A DNA stretch of 64,000 bases from Salipaludibacillus daqingensis (GCF_029891575.1 NZ_JARZHF010000009.1:62001-126000); one strand, 5' to 3'; counted from the stretch's first letter, positions 1 through 9,144 are shown. Translations and numbers: made by a program. Notes: generated by a model not told the origin, from the letters alone.

Positions 1-37
1 TATTTTTTATTTAAGATTTTGAAATGATTTTAATCAT

Positions 38-68
38 TAAAAACGCCCTTCATTAAAGAAGAGCGTTT
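38..68 (-). terminator. Intrinsic terminator of the nag operon
   Basis: On the minus strand a hairpin pairs about 10 bases (arms 42-51 and 58-67, one G-U pair, six-base loop) and is followed by a short T-rich tract. It lies just past the nagB stop codon, so it ends the nag transcript. Positions 1-37 are AT-rich with nothing recognisable. Confidence 0.75.
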
Positions 69-72
69 CCTT

Positions 73-813
73 TTAAACGATCGTTTTATTTACTAATGAT
101 AATGCTTCTTCATCAGCAATAATTGTTATATTAGGATGTTTTTGTAATACCGTAGCTGGCGTCTTTTCAGATACTTCCCCTTCAATTAATTCTTTTATAG
201 CTTCTGCTTTTTCAACACCTGATGCCAACAACAAGATGCTTTTACTATCCATGATCGTTTTTATCCCCATCGTAATTGCTTGGCGAGGCACATTGTTTGG
301 ATCTTTGAAATAACGCCCATTCGCTTCAATGGTTGAAGGTGCCAAATCTACTACCATTGTCCTTCCATCAAAAGGGCTTCCTGGCTCATTAAATCCTATA
401 TGTCCATTGTTACCAATGCCAAGAAGTTGTAAATCAACACCACCAAGTTGATGAATCAATTGTTCATACCTTTCACATTCATAAGTAACATTTTCCGCAT
501 CTCCATGAGGTAAATGGGCATTATTTGAAGGGATGTCAATGTGTTTAAATAACACATCTTCCATATATTGATGGTAGCTATTAGGATCATCTGCAGCTAA
601 TCCAATGTATTCATCTAAATTCACCGTATGAAGGTGACTCAATGACAAACCTTTATTATGAATTTTTTTAATAAGGTGCTCGTATAGCCCTACTGGTGTT
701 CCACCTGTGGCTAGTCCTAATACGTTCACTTCTCGATTGATTAATTTTTCTAAAATAAACTGAGCACCTTTCTCACTCATGTTTTGATAATTTTCAACCT
801 TCATTATTTTCAT
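73..813 (-). CDS. nagB: Glucosamine-6-phosphate deaminase NagB
   Basis: Cytoplasmic aldose-ketose isomerase/deaminase that converts glucosamine 6-phosphate to fructose 6-phosphate and ammonia, the last step of amino-sugar catabolism. At 246 aa it has the short Bacillus NagB length. Visible motifs are the phosphate-binding GLATGGTP (about residues 33-40), NLDEY with Asp67 at the position of the E. coli catalytic Asp72, and GNNGHIGFNEPG with His138 and Glu143 matching the catalytic His-Glu pair. An AAGGAGAG site lies about 10 bases before the ATG. It is the last gene of the SIS-nagA-nagB unit, 15 bases after nagA. No inactivating change is visible. Confidence 0.96.
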   Translation of the reverse strand: MKIMKVENYQNMSEKGAQFILEKLINREVNVLGLATGGTPVGLYEHLIKKIHNKGLSLSHLHTVNLDEYIGLAADDPNSYHQYMEDVLFKHIDIPSNNAHLPHGDAENVTYECERYEQLIHQLGGVDLQLLGIGNNGHIGFNEPGSPFDGRTMVVDLAPSTIEANGRYFKDPNNVPRQAITMGIKTIMDSKSILLLASGVEKAEAIKELIEGEVSEKTPATVLQKHPNITIIADEEALSLVNKTIV

Positions 814-828
814 TATGATTCACTCTCC

Positions 829-1992
829 TTAACCTACTACCTTTTGTCCCATCACATATGTCTGAACAACACTTAAATCTTCTGATAACACACAGAAATC
901 CGCATCTTTCCCTTCCATTAAACTACCTTTACGGTCATCAATTCCTAATTGTTTAGCTGGATTGAATGACGCCATTTGAACGGCCTCTCGTAAAGAACAT
1001 CCTGTAAAATCCATCATATTTTTAACTGCTTCATTCATTTTTACGATACTACCAGCTAGCGTTCCATCTGCTAAAACTGCTCGATCTTTACTAACGAAAA
1101 CTTTTTGCCCTGCTAAGGAATACTCTCCTTCTTCTAAACCTTTTGCTCTCATCGAATCCGTAACAATAATCATTCGATCGTTTCCTTTTGTTTTATAAGC
1201 AAGCTTGACCATTGGAGGAGATACGTGGATTCCATCTACAATGATCTCTGTCATTAACTCATCATGTAGCATCGCGCCACCTGCAACACCAATATCCCGG
1301 TGATGGGCGCCTCTCATTCCATTAAACAAATGCGTTACATGATTCATTCCATCATTAATAGCATCAAGTATTTGTTCATACGTTGCATCAGAATGGCCAA
1401 TCGAAGCAATGACGTTTTGCTTCCTAAGTTCTTTAATAAGATCCCCATTTTTATCTTCTTCAGGTGCCATCGTCACAAGTTTGATCAATCCTCCACTTAC
1501 CCTTTGATAGTCATTAAAGGTCGCAACGGATGCCTGTTTGATATATTCCACCGGTTGAGCACCTGCCCGTTTTTTTGAAATGAATGGCCCTTCCAGATGA
1601 ACTCCAACAATCTCAGCACCAGCTGTATTTTTTTCGTTACAAGCTTTTACAGCTTGTAACGCATTTATTTTTTCACTATTTGATTGAGTTATTGTTGTAG
1701 CTAAAAAAGATGTTGTTCCTTCTTTAGGAAGAGATTCTTTCATCGTTTCGATCGCCTCCACAGTTCCATCCATCACATCCGCTCCAGCTACGCCATGAAT
1801 ATGAACATCGATAAAGCCCGGTACGATATGAACAGGTTCTGAAAACACAATTTTTTCATGTATTCTTTGCTGGATTTCTTCATCAAATGGTTGGATCCCG
1901 TAGATTTTTCCAGCATCAACTGAAACAATAGGATTTTTCACTATTCCTTTTTCACTAATCAATGTCGCATTTTCAAATTGGTAAGTATGCAT
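829..1992 (-). CDS. nagA: N-acetylglucosamine-6-phosphate deacetylase NagA
   Basis: Removes acetate from N-acetylglucosamine 6-phosphate to give glucosamine 6-phosphate, the substrate of NagB encoded next. The 387-aa amidohydrolase barrel has the expected metal and catalytic motifs in order: IDVHIHG near residue 62, VHLEGPF near 130, SIGHSDAT near 200, THLFNGM near 220 and IVTDSMRAKG near 275, where the Asp acts in catalysis. This is the usual family length. It sits in the middle of the operon with 15-base gaps on both sides, which implies co-transcription and probably translational coupling. Confidence 0.96.
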   Translation of the reverse strand: MHTYQFENATLISEKGIVKNPIVSVDAGKIYGIQPFDEEIQQRIHEKIVFSEPVHIVPGFIDVHIHGVAGADVMDGTVEAIETMKESLPKEGTTSFLATTITQSNSEKINALQAVKACNEKNTAGAEIVGVHLEGPFISKKRAGAQPVEYIKQASVATFNDYQRVSGGLIKLVTMAPEEDKNGDLIKELRKQNVIASIGHSDATYEQILDAINDGMNHVTHLFNGMRGAHHRDIGVAGGAMLHDELMTEIIVDGIHVSPPMVKLAYKTKGNDRMIIVTDSMRAKGLEEGEYSLAGQKVFVSKDRAVLADGTLAGSIVKMNEAVKNMMDFTGCSLREAVQMASFNPAKQLGIDDRKGSLMEGKDADFCVLSEDLSVVQTYVMGQKVVG

Positions 1993-2007
1993 AACCTTCC
2001 TCCTTCT

Positions 2008-2739
2008 TTACAGCATTGGAATTCTTTTTCGATAATGTTGAATAATTTTTTCATTATGTTCGTTTGCTCCATCTAAGTTTCCACTTAATAGCACTGGAGG
2101 TTCGATGCCACGTTTTGATAATTGAACGATGGTTTCAGCAATGATCGCATTAATGATGCATGCTCCAACCACTGTTGATGTAGGTCCAAAAGGAACTTTG
2201 ACGTTTTCATGTTCTAAAGCGGCATCTCCTTTTTCACTTAAATTATCGATGGTTACATCTGCAACTTCTGCTAATCTTTTTCCTGATAGATGTTTCGATT
2301 TCTGACTATTCGAGTAGGCGAGGGATGTTAATGCGACGACAAATGCCCCCTGTTCTTTCGCATACGTTGCCACTTCTATCGGAACAGGGTTTCTCCCTGA
2401 CGTGGAAGCGACGATGACTAAATCTTCTGCTTTAATGTCTAATCTCTTCACAAGGGCCTGAGCATACTCACTTGATTTTTCTAATTCGGATGATCTAACT
2501 GCTCCTCGATGCAGCATGACATCCTCATCAAGAATTGGTTTTATTGGTACAAGCCCACCTGCTCGATAAAAAACTTCTTCTCCAAAAATATGAGAATGTC
2601 CAGCACCAAAAAATTGAATTAATCCATCCTTTTCAATGGCATCAGCGGATTTATTAGCAACATGACGTAAGACATCGTTTTGATCTATTTGAATTTTGTT
2701 CATTAGTTGTTTGATAATTTTAAAATACTGATCAATCAT
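2008..2739 (-). CDS. SIS-domain sugar-phosphate-binding protein (UPF0309-like)
   Basis: A 243-aa SIS (sugar isomerase) fold protein. The phosphosugar-binding segments are visible as FFGAGHSHIFGEEVFYRAGG (about residues 45-64) and IVASTSGRNPVPIEVA (about 120-135). Such proteins bind phosphorylated sugars as isomerases, etherases or sensors. No HTH is present, so it is not an RpiR-type regulator. It is the first gene of the nag operon, so a role with an amino-sugar phosphate is likely, but the reaction is unknown. The ATG at 2739 is preceded at 7 bases by AAAGGAG. A longer in-frame start at 2787 would lie on the wrong side of that site and inside the promoter. Confidence 0.85.
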   Translation of the reverse strand: MIDQYFKIIKQLMNKIQIDQNDVLRHVANKSADAIEKDGLIQFFGAGHSHIFGEEVFYRAGGLVPIKPILDEDVMLHRGAVRSSELEKSSEYAQALVKRLDIKAEDLVIVASTSGRNPVPIEVATYAKEQGAFVVALTSLAYSNSQKSKHLSGKRLAEVADVTIDNLSEKGDAALEHENVKVPFGPTSTVVGACIINAIIAETIVQLSKRGIEPPVLLSGNLDGANEHNEKIIQHYRKRIPML

Positions 2740-2777
2740 CGTCATTCTCCTTTCAACTCGATCACCTTCATAGTATG

Positions 2778-2811
2778 AGTATACCATTTTAATGTTTAGT
2801 TGTCTATACCA
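2778..2811 (-). promoter_or_regulatory. nag operon promoter with dre-like (NagR/DasR-type) operator
   Basis: On the minus strand -35 TAGACA (2801-2806) and an extended -10 TGGTATACT (hexamer 2778-2783) are 17 bases apart. The segment TGGTATAGACAA (2800-2811) matches 10 of 12 positions of the HutC-family NagR/DasR consensus TGGTCTAGACCA and overlaps the -35. Repression by a NagR homologue relieved by an amino-sugar phosphate is inferred. No such regulator gene lies in the window. Confidence 0.55.
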
Positions 2812-2976
2812 GTTTAGATGTGATTCAACATTCTTAGATTTTTTAGCTTACTCAATCAATCGTGCCTGGGTATTATATCCATTCCAAATATGTCTTTTTT
2901 GTGAAAAACGACGTCTTATAGTAAAAACACGAGGAATATAGAGAATATCATCTATGATTGCCGCTTACATCGTGTT

Positions 2977-3004
2977 TTGTGTTTTTTACCATACCTGTTA
3001 CAAT
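2977..3004 (+). promoter_or_regulatory. Putative promoter of the sulP-usp unit
   Basis: TTGTGT (2977-2982), 16 bases, TACAAT (2999-3004). It overlaps the 5' end of the longest open frame of the transporter, which argues that the coding region starts further downstream. Confidence 0.45.
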
Positions 3005-3024
3005 GCTTTTGTTCTTGTCGGATC

Positions 3025-3050
3025 GAGCTTCTTACGGAGAAGCTCATTTT
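3025..3050 (+). promoter_or_regulatory. Perfect hairpin in the sulP mRNA leader
   Basis: Arms GAGCTTCT (3025-3032) and AGAAGCTC (3038-3045) flank the loop TACGG, followed by ATTTTTAA. It falls about 15 bases into the predicted transcript and 40 bases before the chosen start codon. It could be a 5' stabilising stem-loop or a weak attenuator; no aptamer is recognisable. Confidence 0.5.
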
Positions 3051-3085
3051 TAATGAAATCATTTACTAAAGAAAGAGGTGCACGT

Positions 3086-4549
3086 GTGAATTACGTAGAA
3101 AAATTAAAAAAAGATTGGTTAGGAAATGTTAGAGGAGATGTGCTTGCAGGAATTGTTGTTGCGTTGGCTCTTATTCCTGAAGCAATCGCCTTCTCTATCA
3201 TTGCTGGTGTAGATCCTATGGTCGGACTATATGCCGCCTTTTGTATTGCTGTTGTCATTGCATTTATTGGAGGACGACCAGGAATGATTTCCGGTGCAAC
3301 AGGAGCAATGGCGTTATTAATGATTACACTAGTTGCCGAACACGGACTAGAATACTTGCTAGCTGCAACGATATTAACCGGAATAATTCAATTATTATTT
3401 GGTATTTTTAAATTATCAAGTTTTATGAAATTTGTTCCTAGATCCGTGATGATTGGATTCGTTAATGCATTAGCAATCTTGATTTTCACATCACAATTAC
3501 AACATTTTGTGGGTGAAACATGGTTGATGTATTCGTTAGTAGCTTTAACACTTGCGATCATCTATATTCTTCCAAGGTTTACGAAGGCCGTTCCTTCTAC
3601 CCTGGTAGCAATAATTGTCGTTACTGCAATGGCTATTTTTATGAATTTAGGAGTTCGAACAGTCGGAGATATGGGTGCTTTAACACAAGCCTTACCTATC
3701 TTTGCTTTACCAAATATCCCTGTTAGTTTTGAAACACTGATGATTATTTTGCCTTATTCTATAACTTTAGCCATCGTTGGTTTACTAGAATCACTTTTGA
3801 CAGCTTCCATTGTTGATGACATGACTGATACGGAAAGTGATAAAAATAAAGAAAGTCGTGGGCAAGGTATTGCGAATATGATCACAGGTTGTTTCGGTGG
3901 TATGGCTGGTTGTGCGATGATAGGACAATCTGTCATTAACGTGAAATCTGGTGGAAATGGGCGATTATCTAGTCTTGTAGCTGGTGTATTTTTGATGTTT
4001 TTGATTATTGTACTTGGTGGCGTTGTAGTTCAGATCCCAATGGCCGCTTTAGCAGGTGTCATGATTATGGTGTCTATCGGAACATTCGATTGGTCATCCT
4101 TAAGAAATATTCATAAACTTCCCCGAACAGATGCCATCGTCATGGTTGTAACTGTCGGAACAGTTGTTTATACACATGATCTTGCGATTGGTGTGTTGAC
4201 TGGTGTTGTTCTTAGTGCGATCTTCTTTGCATGGAAAGTCTCGAAAGTGCGTGTGGAAAAATCACTTAATGCAAAAGGTGATATTAGAACATACGAAATT
4301 CACGGACAATTATTTTTCGCATCTGTCACTGACTTTTTAGATCAAATCAATTATGATGAAGATATTCATAAAGTTATTCTTGATATTTCCGATGCTCATT
4401 TATGGGATGATTCGGCGATTGGTGCCATTGATAAAATGGAACATAAATTCGAACAGCGTAATATCAAAATGGAACTTAAAGGAATGAACAAAGAGAGTAC
4501 AGATCTTATGGATAAAATCGGTGGCTTAAGTAAAGCTTCTGGTCATTAA
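3086..4549 (+). CDS. SulP-family inorganic anion transporter with STAS domain
   Basis: Membrane transporter of the SulP/SLC26 family (487 aa), which move sulfate, bicarbonate or related anions. The N-terminal signature [20 protein letters not shown] is followed by 10 or more hydrophobic segments to about residue 385. A C-terminal cytoplasmic STAS domain (about 395-480) contains [20 protein letters not shown] at 3086 is chosen because GAAAGAGGTG lies just upstream, and the family signature begins about 10 residues after it. Extending to 2954 would run through the promoter. The substrate cannot be read from sequence; bicarbonate (BicA-like) and sulfate are both possible. Its stop is 16 bases from the next gene, encoding a universal stress protein, a common SulP neighbour. 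Confidence 0.9.
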   Translation: MNYVEKLKKDWLGNVRGDVLAGIVVALALIPEAIAFSIIAGVDPMVGLYAAFCIAVVIAFIGGRPGMISGATGAMALLMITLVAEHGLEYLLAATILTGIIQLLFGIFKLSSFMKFVPRSVMIGFVNALAILIFTSQLQHFVGETWLMYSLVALTLAIIYILPRFTKAVPSTLVAIIVVTAMAIFMNLGVRTVGDMGALTQALPIFALPNIPVSFETLMIILPYSITLAIVGLLESLLTASIVDDMTDTESDKNKESRGQGIANMITGCFGGMAGCAMIGQSVINVKSGGNGRLSSLVAGVFLMFLIIVLGGVVVQIPMAALAGVMIMVSIGTFDWSSLRNIHKLPRTDAIVMVVTVGTVVYTHDLAIGVLTGVVLSAIFFAWKVSKVRVEKSLNAKGDIRTYEIHGQLFFASVTDFLDQINYDEDIHKVILDISDAHLWDDSAIGAIDKMEHKFEQRNIKMELKGMNKESTDLMDKIGGLSKASGH

Positions 4550-4565
4550 ACGTTTGGGGGATATT

Positions 4566-4991
4566 ATGTTTAAAAATCTATTACTAGCTATTGATGGTTC
4601 CGACCACTCTCAGCGTGCTGGGCAAAAAGCCATTGAATTAGCTATTCTTGAAGGTAAAGGAAAAGTGGAGATTCTTTACGTTGTTGACGGAAGTAAATCA
4701 AAGTCTGATGTTCTTCAATATGGAGATTCAGATTCAGCTTCAAGAAAAAGAAAAAAAATGATAGCACCATATGAAGATATGATGACTAAGGCAAGCGTTG
4801 ACTTTACAACGACAATTTTGCACGGAAGTAATGGTGCTGCTGAGTCGATCATTGATCATGCAAACAATGGAAATTATGATGCACTTGTCATCGGTAGTCG
4901 AGGACTAAGTGGCGTTCAAACGATGGTTCTTGGCAGTGTCAGTCACAAAGTCATGAAACATGTCAAAGCTCCTGTTTTAATGGTTAAATAA
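4566..4991 (+). CDS. Universal stress protein UspA family
   Basis: A 141-aa single-domain UspA protein. It begins MFKNLLLAIDGSDHS, with the nucleotide-proximal Asp, and ends with GSRGLSGVQTMVLGSVSHKVMKH, the G-x2-G-x9-G-[ST] ATP-binding pattern, so it probably binds ATP. Such proteins often modulate neighbouring transporters. ATG at 4566 follows a GGGGG run by about 5 bases; a TTG at 4554 is possible but lies before that run. It is co-transcribed with the SulP transporter, and a terminator follows at once. Confidence 0.92.
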   Translation: MFKNLLLAIDGSDHSQRAGQKAIELAILEGKGKVEILYVVDGSKSKSDVLQYGDSDSASRKRKKMIAPYEDMMTKASVDFTTTILHGSNGAAESIIDHANNGNYDALVIGSRGLSGVQTMVLGSVSHKVMKHVKAPVLMVK

Positions 4992-5001
4992 TTACGAGTA
5001 G

Positions 5002-5035
5002 ACCAGTAAGGGTGTATAAACCTTTACTGGTTTTC
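5002..5035 (+). terminator. Intrinsic terminator after usp
   Basis: ACCAGTAAGGG (5002-5012) pairs with CCTTTACTGGT (5021-5031), nearly perfect, followed by TTTCGTTT. Confidence 0.8.
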
Positions 5036-5217
5036 GTTTAATATATTGAAAATAAATCGGTAGAAGTTTATCATTTTCCGACAGAAGACTCCCTCTTCCA
5101 TCGCGAGAAGGGCTTTTAGCCCAGCGATAAGGGGGAGATGAATGGCGATTGGCGATAGCCAACAGACTCACCTCATGATATAATTAGAACAAATGTTTCT
5201 GTAAATGAGGTGTTGTC

Positions 5218-6390
5218 ATGGTAGTAAAAAAAGCGTTCAAATTTCGTATTTTTCCTAACCAAAAACAGGTCGATCTCATTCATAAAACGCTCGGTTGTTC
5301 TAGATTTGTTTTCAATTTCTTCCTCGGTAAGCAGAAGCAAAAAGACGCATACTGGTACATCGTCGAAGAAATGGTGCAAAACGGTCAGCTACCTTCAAAT
5401 AACTGGAAAGGAGAGTTTTTCAACAAATACGACTCTGTGAAGGCGGTTCGCCAGTTAAAAGAGCATTACCCTTTCTTAAAAGAAGTGGATAGTATTTCCC
5501 TGCAAAAGTCCGTTGAAAACCTCGCTGATTCTTACCAACGGTATTATAAAAAACAAACCAAAGCCCCTACATTTAAAAGTAAAAAGAACAAGGTACAGTC
5601 CTATACCACAAAGCAAACGAATGGAAATATCGCTGTTTCAAGTAAACACATCAAGTTGCCGAAGCTTGGTCTTGTTCGGTTTGCCAAAAGTCGTGACGTG
5701 GATGGGCGAATTATAAATGCGACCATACGACGCAACCCAAGCGGTAAGTACTTTGTGTCGATCTTAGCTGAAACAGAAGTTGTTGACATGCCGAAGACAA
5801 ACGCCAGTACGGGCGTTGACTTAGGACTAAAAGACTTCGCTATCCTTGCAGATGGAACAAGATACAAAAACAATCGTTATTTCAAGTCGTTAGAACAAAA
5901 GTTAGCAAAGGCTCAACAGGTTCTATCAAGGCGAGTCATCGGTTCTAGCAACTGGAATAAGCAACGAATCAAGGTCGCTCGAATGCACGAAAAGATCGAA
6001 AACAAGCGGACAGATTTCTTGCATAAGACCTCGACGGATATAATCAAAAACCACGATATTATCGGAATGGAGAGTCTGCAAGTATCGAACATGATGAAAA
6101 ATAAGAAAACAGCGCAATCGATCGCTGATGTATCTTGGTTTCAATTTAAAACCATGTTGAAATATAAAGCTACATGGTACGGGAAGACGGTGGTGGAAGT
6201 GAGCAAAACCTTCCCTAGCTCACAACGTTGTTCAAGTTGCGGCTATAAAAACAAAGACGTGAAAGATCTGAATTTGCGTGAGTGGACGTGTGTTTGTGGC
6301 GTGCATCACGACCGCGATAGGAACGCAGGATTAAATCTTAAAAATGAAGCTATCAGGCTTCTAACCGTCGGTGCGACGGGGATAGCCTAA
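5218..6390 (+). CDS. tnpB: RNA-guided endonuclease TnpB (IS605 OrfB type)
   Basis: A 390-aa TnpB, the ancestor-type relative of Cas12, which uses an omega RNA from the element right end to cut matching DNA. The RuvC triad looks intact: Asp201 in GVDLGLKDF, Glu285 in IIGMESL and Asp367 in [10 protein letters not shown] zinc ribbon has Cys338, Cys341, Cys358 and Cys360. The N-terminal [13 protein letters not shown] segment is typical of the family. The length is within the usual 350-420 aa. GATATAAT upstream and the ATG at 5218 look functional, so the protein is probably active. It inserted between usp and a methyltransferase gene. Confidence 0.95.
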   Translation: MVVKKAFKFRIFPNQKQVDLIHKTLGCSRFVFNFFLGKQKQKDAYWYIVEEMVQNGQLPSNNWKGEFFNKYDSVKAVRQLKEHYPFLKEVDSISLQKSVENLADSYQRYYKKQTKAPTFKSKKNKVQSYTTKQTNGNIAVSSKHIKLPKLGLVRFAKSRDVDGRIINATIRRNPSGKYFVSILAETEVVDMPKTNASTGVDLGLKDFAILADGTRYKNNRYFKSLEQKLAKAQQVLSRRVIGSSNWNKQRIKVARMHEKIENKRTDFLHKTSTDIIKNHDIIGMESLQVSNMMKNKKTAQSIADVSWFQFKTMLKYKATWYGKTVVEVSKTFPSSQRCSSCGYKNKDVKDLNLREWTCVCGVHHDRDRNAGLNLKNEAIRLLTVGATGIA

Positions 6391-6476
6391 TCAAAACTTT
6401 CGGTTACGAAGGTGTTCTTAGGAATCCCCCACTTCAAACAGTTCGCAAGAGCAATTAAGTGGCGGGTAGTTCAACA
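6300..6476 (+). ncRNA. Predicted omega RNA (reRNA) of tnpB
   Basis: In TnpB elements the guide RNA spans the tnpB 3' end and the right-end hairpin, and its roughly 16-20-nt guide comes from flanking DNA. Here the right-end hairpin is 6425-6465, so the guide would start near 6477. The 5' limit is a guess from the family. Confidence 0.5.
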
Positions 6477-6508
6477 TACTAATATAGTGGCCAACTTTAT
6501 AGATAGCG

Positions 6509-7141
6509 GTGATCAATGTGTTAAAAGACACAGGCGAACGAGTGATAGTAGAAGAAATGAAACCTACAAATGGTATGTTACTTGAACATGTAGCTAGATA
6601 TTATTTCGCTTCCGCATACGTAAAAGGCAATGCACTCGATATTGCATGCGGAACAGGTTATGGAACAAAAATGATCGCAAAAGGGCGAAAGAGAGAGATT
6701 TCATCAATAATTGGTGTTGATATCGATCAAGACGCCATCACTTATGCTATTCAACATTACTACCATCCTTTATTAGGCTTCAAACAAGGAGACGCTTTGG
6801 ATAAAAATTTAAAAAACACGATTGGAACATTTGATACAATCCTTTCATTTGAAACGATTGAACACGTTCCGAATGATAAAGATTTTCTTGAAAATCTTTA
6901 TGAACTCCTTGCTCCCGGTGGAACTCTCGTCTTATCTACCCCATTTGGAGAAGGACGAGGAAAACCTTGTGGTTCTCCTTTTCATTACCATCAATTAACG
7001 GAAGAAGAGTTTACTTCTCTTTTCAAAAATGATGTTCCATTTGAACACGTGGAGTTTTATTATCAACACGGGGTGATGTTTGAAAAGGAAAAAAGAGAAG
7101 GTCTTCATTATCCTTTAGGAATTGCGGTTTGTAGAAAATAA
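6509..7141 (+). CDS. Class I SAM-dependent methyltransferase
   Basis: A 210-aa Rossmann-fold methyltransferase. Motif I is ALDIACGTGYGT (about residues 45-56), the acidic end of strand 2 is GVDIDQD, and LSTPFGEG follows the fourth strand. The target is unknown. The start is uncertain: GTG at 6509 or GTG at 6518, the latter with GGTGAT about 6 bases upstream; no strong ribosome binding site is visible. The gene starts only about 30 bases from the tnpB element right end, so its native promoter was probably displaced, and expression may depend on read-through or a promoter in the element. A weak hairpin follows the stop. Confidence 0.85.
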   Translation: MINVLKDTGERVIVEEMKPTNGMLLEHVARYYFASAYVKGNALDIACGTGYGTKMIAKGRKREISSIIGVDIDQDAITYAIQHYYHPLLGFKQGDALDKNLKNTIGTFDTILSFETIEHVPNDKDFLENLYELLAPGGTLVLSTPFGEGRGKPCGSPFHYHQLTEEEFTSLFKNDVPFEHVEFYYQHGVMFEKEKREGLHYPLGIAVCRK

Positions 7142-7261
7142 CGACCGTCTATCAAAGGAACGTTATAATGACAGACAGTCTTTTATCTTTATTGTTTACA
7201 GACAACCATCACATTGTATATTTTTCTTCAACAGTCTAAACGAACGTTTAATATAAGCTTT

Positions 7262-8665
7262 TTAAGTAGAAACTGCTTCTTCTTGAAGTTTCATCCCACC
7301 TGAACCACCAGATGAATCGTCTCCGGTGAAAAAGAGTTTTCTATCTCGATACATAAAAAATATCGATAAACTAAACGAGAGAATATCTGCTAATGGAAAT
7401 GCAATCCATACTCCCCACACACCGAAAAACTGTGGCAAGATAAGAACAAGCGGAATTAAAAATAATACTTGCCGCGACATAGATAAAATCAACGCCGGTT
7501 TCGCTTTCCCTAACGCTTGGTACAATCCACCACTCACCACTTGAGCACCGATTAAAAAGGCTAGCGCAAACATGATTCTCATGCCATCAGACCCTGCCTG
7601 AATTACTGTTGGATCTGGGGAGAAGATACGCATGAATACGCCTGGAAATACCATCATAATTACAAAAACAAACGTCGAAAAAGCTGTGACCACTTTCAAG
7701 CCAAGTATAATCGTTTCACGCATACGCTCTAATTGATTTGCTCCATAATTATAGCCAACAATCGGCTGCATTCCTTGTAAAATTCCCATCATAGGCATTA
7801 AGGCAAACATAGACACACGTTGGACAATACCGAAAACTCCGACATAAAATTCTCCACCATGTAGAATGAGCATCGCATTGATCGCTACCATCATGACACT
7901 ACCGGCTACTTGCCGAACAAATGCTGGTAATCCAATAATGATAACTTCTTTTACGATTGCTAACTGAGGGACCATTTCGGATATCCGTATCCGAAGCGAA
8001 CTCTTCCCTGTTAAAAAATACTGTAACACGATAAAAGAAATACTTGCTTGGGAAATTACCGTTGCAATGGCAGCTCCTTGCACTCCCATATCTAACCATA
8101 TGATAAATATCGGATCTAATATAATGTTCAACACAGAGGGAATGATCATCGTCATCATTGCAAAACGTGCATTTCCTTCTGCTCGAATAATTGCATTCGT
8201 TGTAAATGAAAACGTAAAAAAGATTGTCGCCATCGTAATCGGAAAAATATAATCAATCGCATATTGGAGGATCATAGGCGTTGCTCCAAATAATCGGAGT
8301 AACGGTTCAAGTACAGTAAAGGAAGCAATTACTCCAATCACACTTATCCCCAAAATCAATGTTATGATATTGCTAAAAACTCGGTTAGCGTCTGCTTCTC
8401 GCTTTTCACCTAGACGACGAGAAATAATGGAGGAACCACCGATTCCTAAAGCCGCTGCAACAGCCATCATAATAATCATAATCGGAAAAGCGATTGTCAC
8501 CGCTGCAACCCCATCTATTCCTACAGCGTAGGAAATAAAAATCGTATCAACGACATTATATAGTGCCATAACAATCATTCCGATAATAGCAGGAATCGAT
8601 AATCGTTTTAATAATTTAGGAATTGGTTCTGTCTCTAGCCTTGTACTTTGATCTTTTTGGTTCAT
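7262..8665 (-). CDS. MATE-family multidrug efflux transporter (MepA-like)
   Basis: A 467-aa integral membrane antiporter of the MATE family, expected to expel cationic drugs using Na+ or H+. About 12 hydrophobic segments form two repeats; PIPKLLKRLSIPAIIGMIV opens the first and LPAFVRQVAGSVMMVAIN lies at the start of the second half. The C-terminus is short and Gly/Ser-rich. It overlaps the upstream MarR-type gene by 4 bases (ATGA), the arrangement of the mepR-mepA type, so the regulator probably represses both and is released by pump substrates. Substrates cannot be read from sequence. Confidence 0.92.
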   Translation of the reverse strand: MNQKDQSTRLETEPIPKLLKRLSIPAIIGMIVMALYNVVDTIFISYAVGIDGVAAVTIAFPIMIIMMAVAAALGIGGSSIISRRLGEKREADANRVFSNIITLILGISVIGVIASFTVLEPLLRLFGATPMILQYAIDYIFPITMATIFFTFSFTTNAIIRAEGNARFAMMTMIIPSVLNIILDPIFIIWLDMGVQGAAIATVISQASISFIVLQYFLTGKSSLRIRISEMVPQLAIVKEVIIIGLPAFVRQVAGSVMMVAINAMLILHGGEFYVGVFGIVQRVSMFALMPMMGILQGMQPIVGYNYGANQLERMRETIILGLKVVTAFSTFVFVIMMVFPGVFMRIFSPDPTVIQAGSDGMRIMFALAFLIGAQVVSGGLYQALGKAKPALILSMSRQVLFLIPLVLILPQFFGVWGVWIAFPLADILSFSLSIFFMYRDRKLFFTGDDSSGGSGGMKLQEEAVST

Positions 8666-9144
8666 GAGACATCGCCATCTTTCTTAGCGTCAGAAGACTG
8701 TCCATCTCCCCGTTGTATATTCTCTAAATTCGTTTGCATTTTTTTAAGCCAGCTAATTAAAAGGCGTTGTTCCTCTTCTGAAAAGCCATCCATTAAATTT
8801 CTATCTAATGCTTTAACTTCTTCCCACAAACGATCTTCTAGCTGTTTTCCTTTATCTGTTAAACTGATCACTTTTGTCCGACGGTCCAAAACACTATCCG
8901 TCTTTTTAATTAGTTGACTTTTCAAGAGTGATTCAATAATACCATTCATCGTAGAAGCTTGAATAAAAAGACGCTTCTGCAGTTCAGATTGAAGCGAATC
9001 ACCGTAGTGGTTTAACAGATAAAGAACCTTTGCCTGTGCTCTAGTAACCCCATACTCTGAAAGATTACGATTGTGGTGGTTATGAATAAAATGGGTGACA
9101 TTCCCCATATGATAGCCAACAAATTTTTCTATTTTCTCGTCCAT
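8662..9144 (-). CDS. MarR-family transcriptional regulator
   Basis: A 160-aa winged-helix regulator. The core is GVTRAQAKVLYLLNHYGDSLQSELQKRLFIQASTMNGIIESL, with a wing containing the DRRTKVISLTDKG motif typical of MarR proteins (about residues 85-98). Long helices at both ends give the dimer interface. It is the first gene of a two-gene unit with the MATE transporter, which it probably autoregulates. The C-terminal tail is hydrophilic. The effector is unknown. Confidence 0.93.
   Translation of the reverse strand: MDEKIEKFVGYHMGNVTHFIHNHHNRNLSEYGVTRAQAKVLYLLNHYGDSLQSELQKRLFIQASTMNGIIESLLKSQLIKKTDSVLDRRTKVISLTDKGKQLEDRLWEEVKALDRNLMDGFSEEEQRLLISWLKKMQTNLENIQRGDGQSSDAKKDGDVS

Larger units (their letters stand above)
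5067..6476 (+). mobile_element. TnpB-only IS200/IS605-group element (IS1341-like)
   Basis: The element has a left-end structure, one tnpB gene and a right-end structure; no tnpA (Y1 transposase) is present. The left end has a compound hairpin at 5089-5137, with outer arms CTCCC/GGGAG and inner arms ATCGC/GCGAT and GGGC/GCCC. The right end has an imperfect hairpin from CCCCCACTT (6425-6433) to AAGTGGCGGG (6456-6465), followed by TAGTTCAAC. Exact borders are inferred: left near GTTTAT (about 5065-5070), right near 6476. Movement would need TnpA supplied in trans. Confidence 0.75.

Noticed and set aside
2954-3085. N-terminal extension of the SulP transporter
   Set aside because: It overlaps the predicted promoter and leader hairpin and has no family similarity; GTG 3086 has the ribosome binding site.
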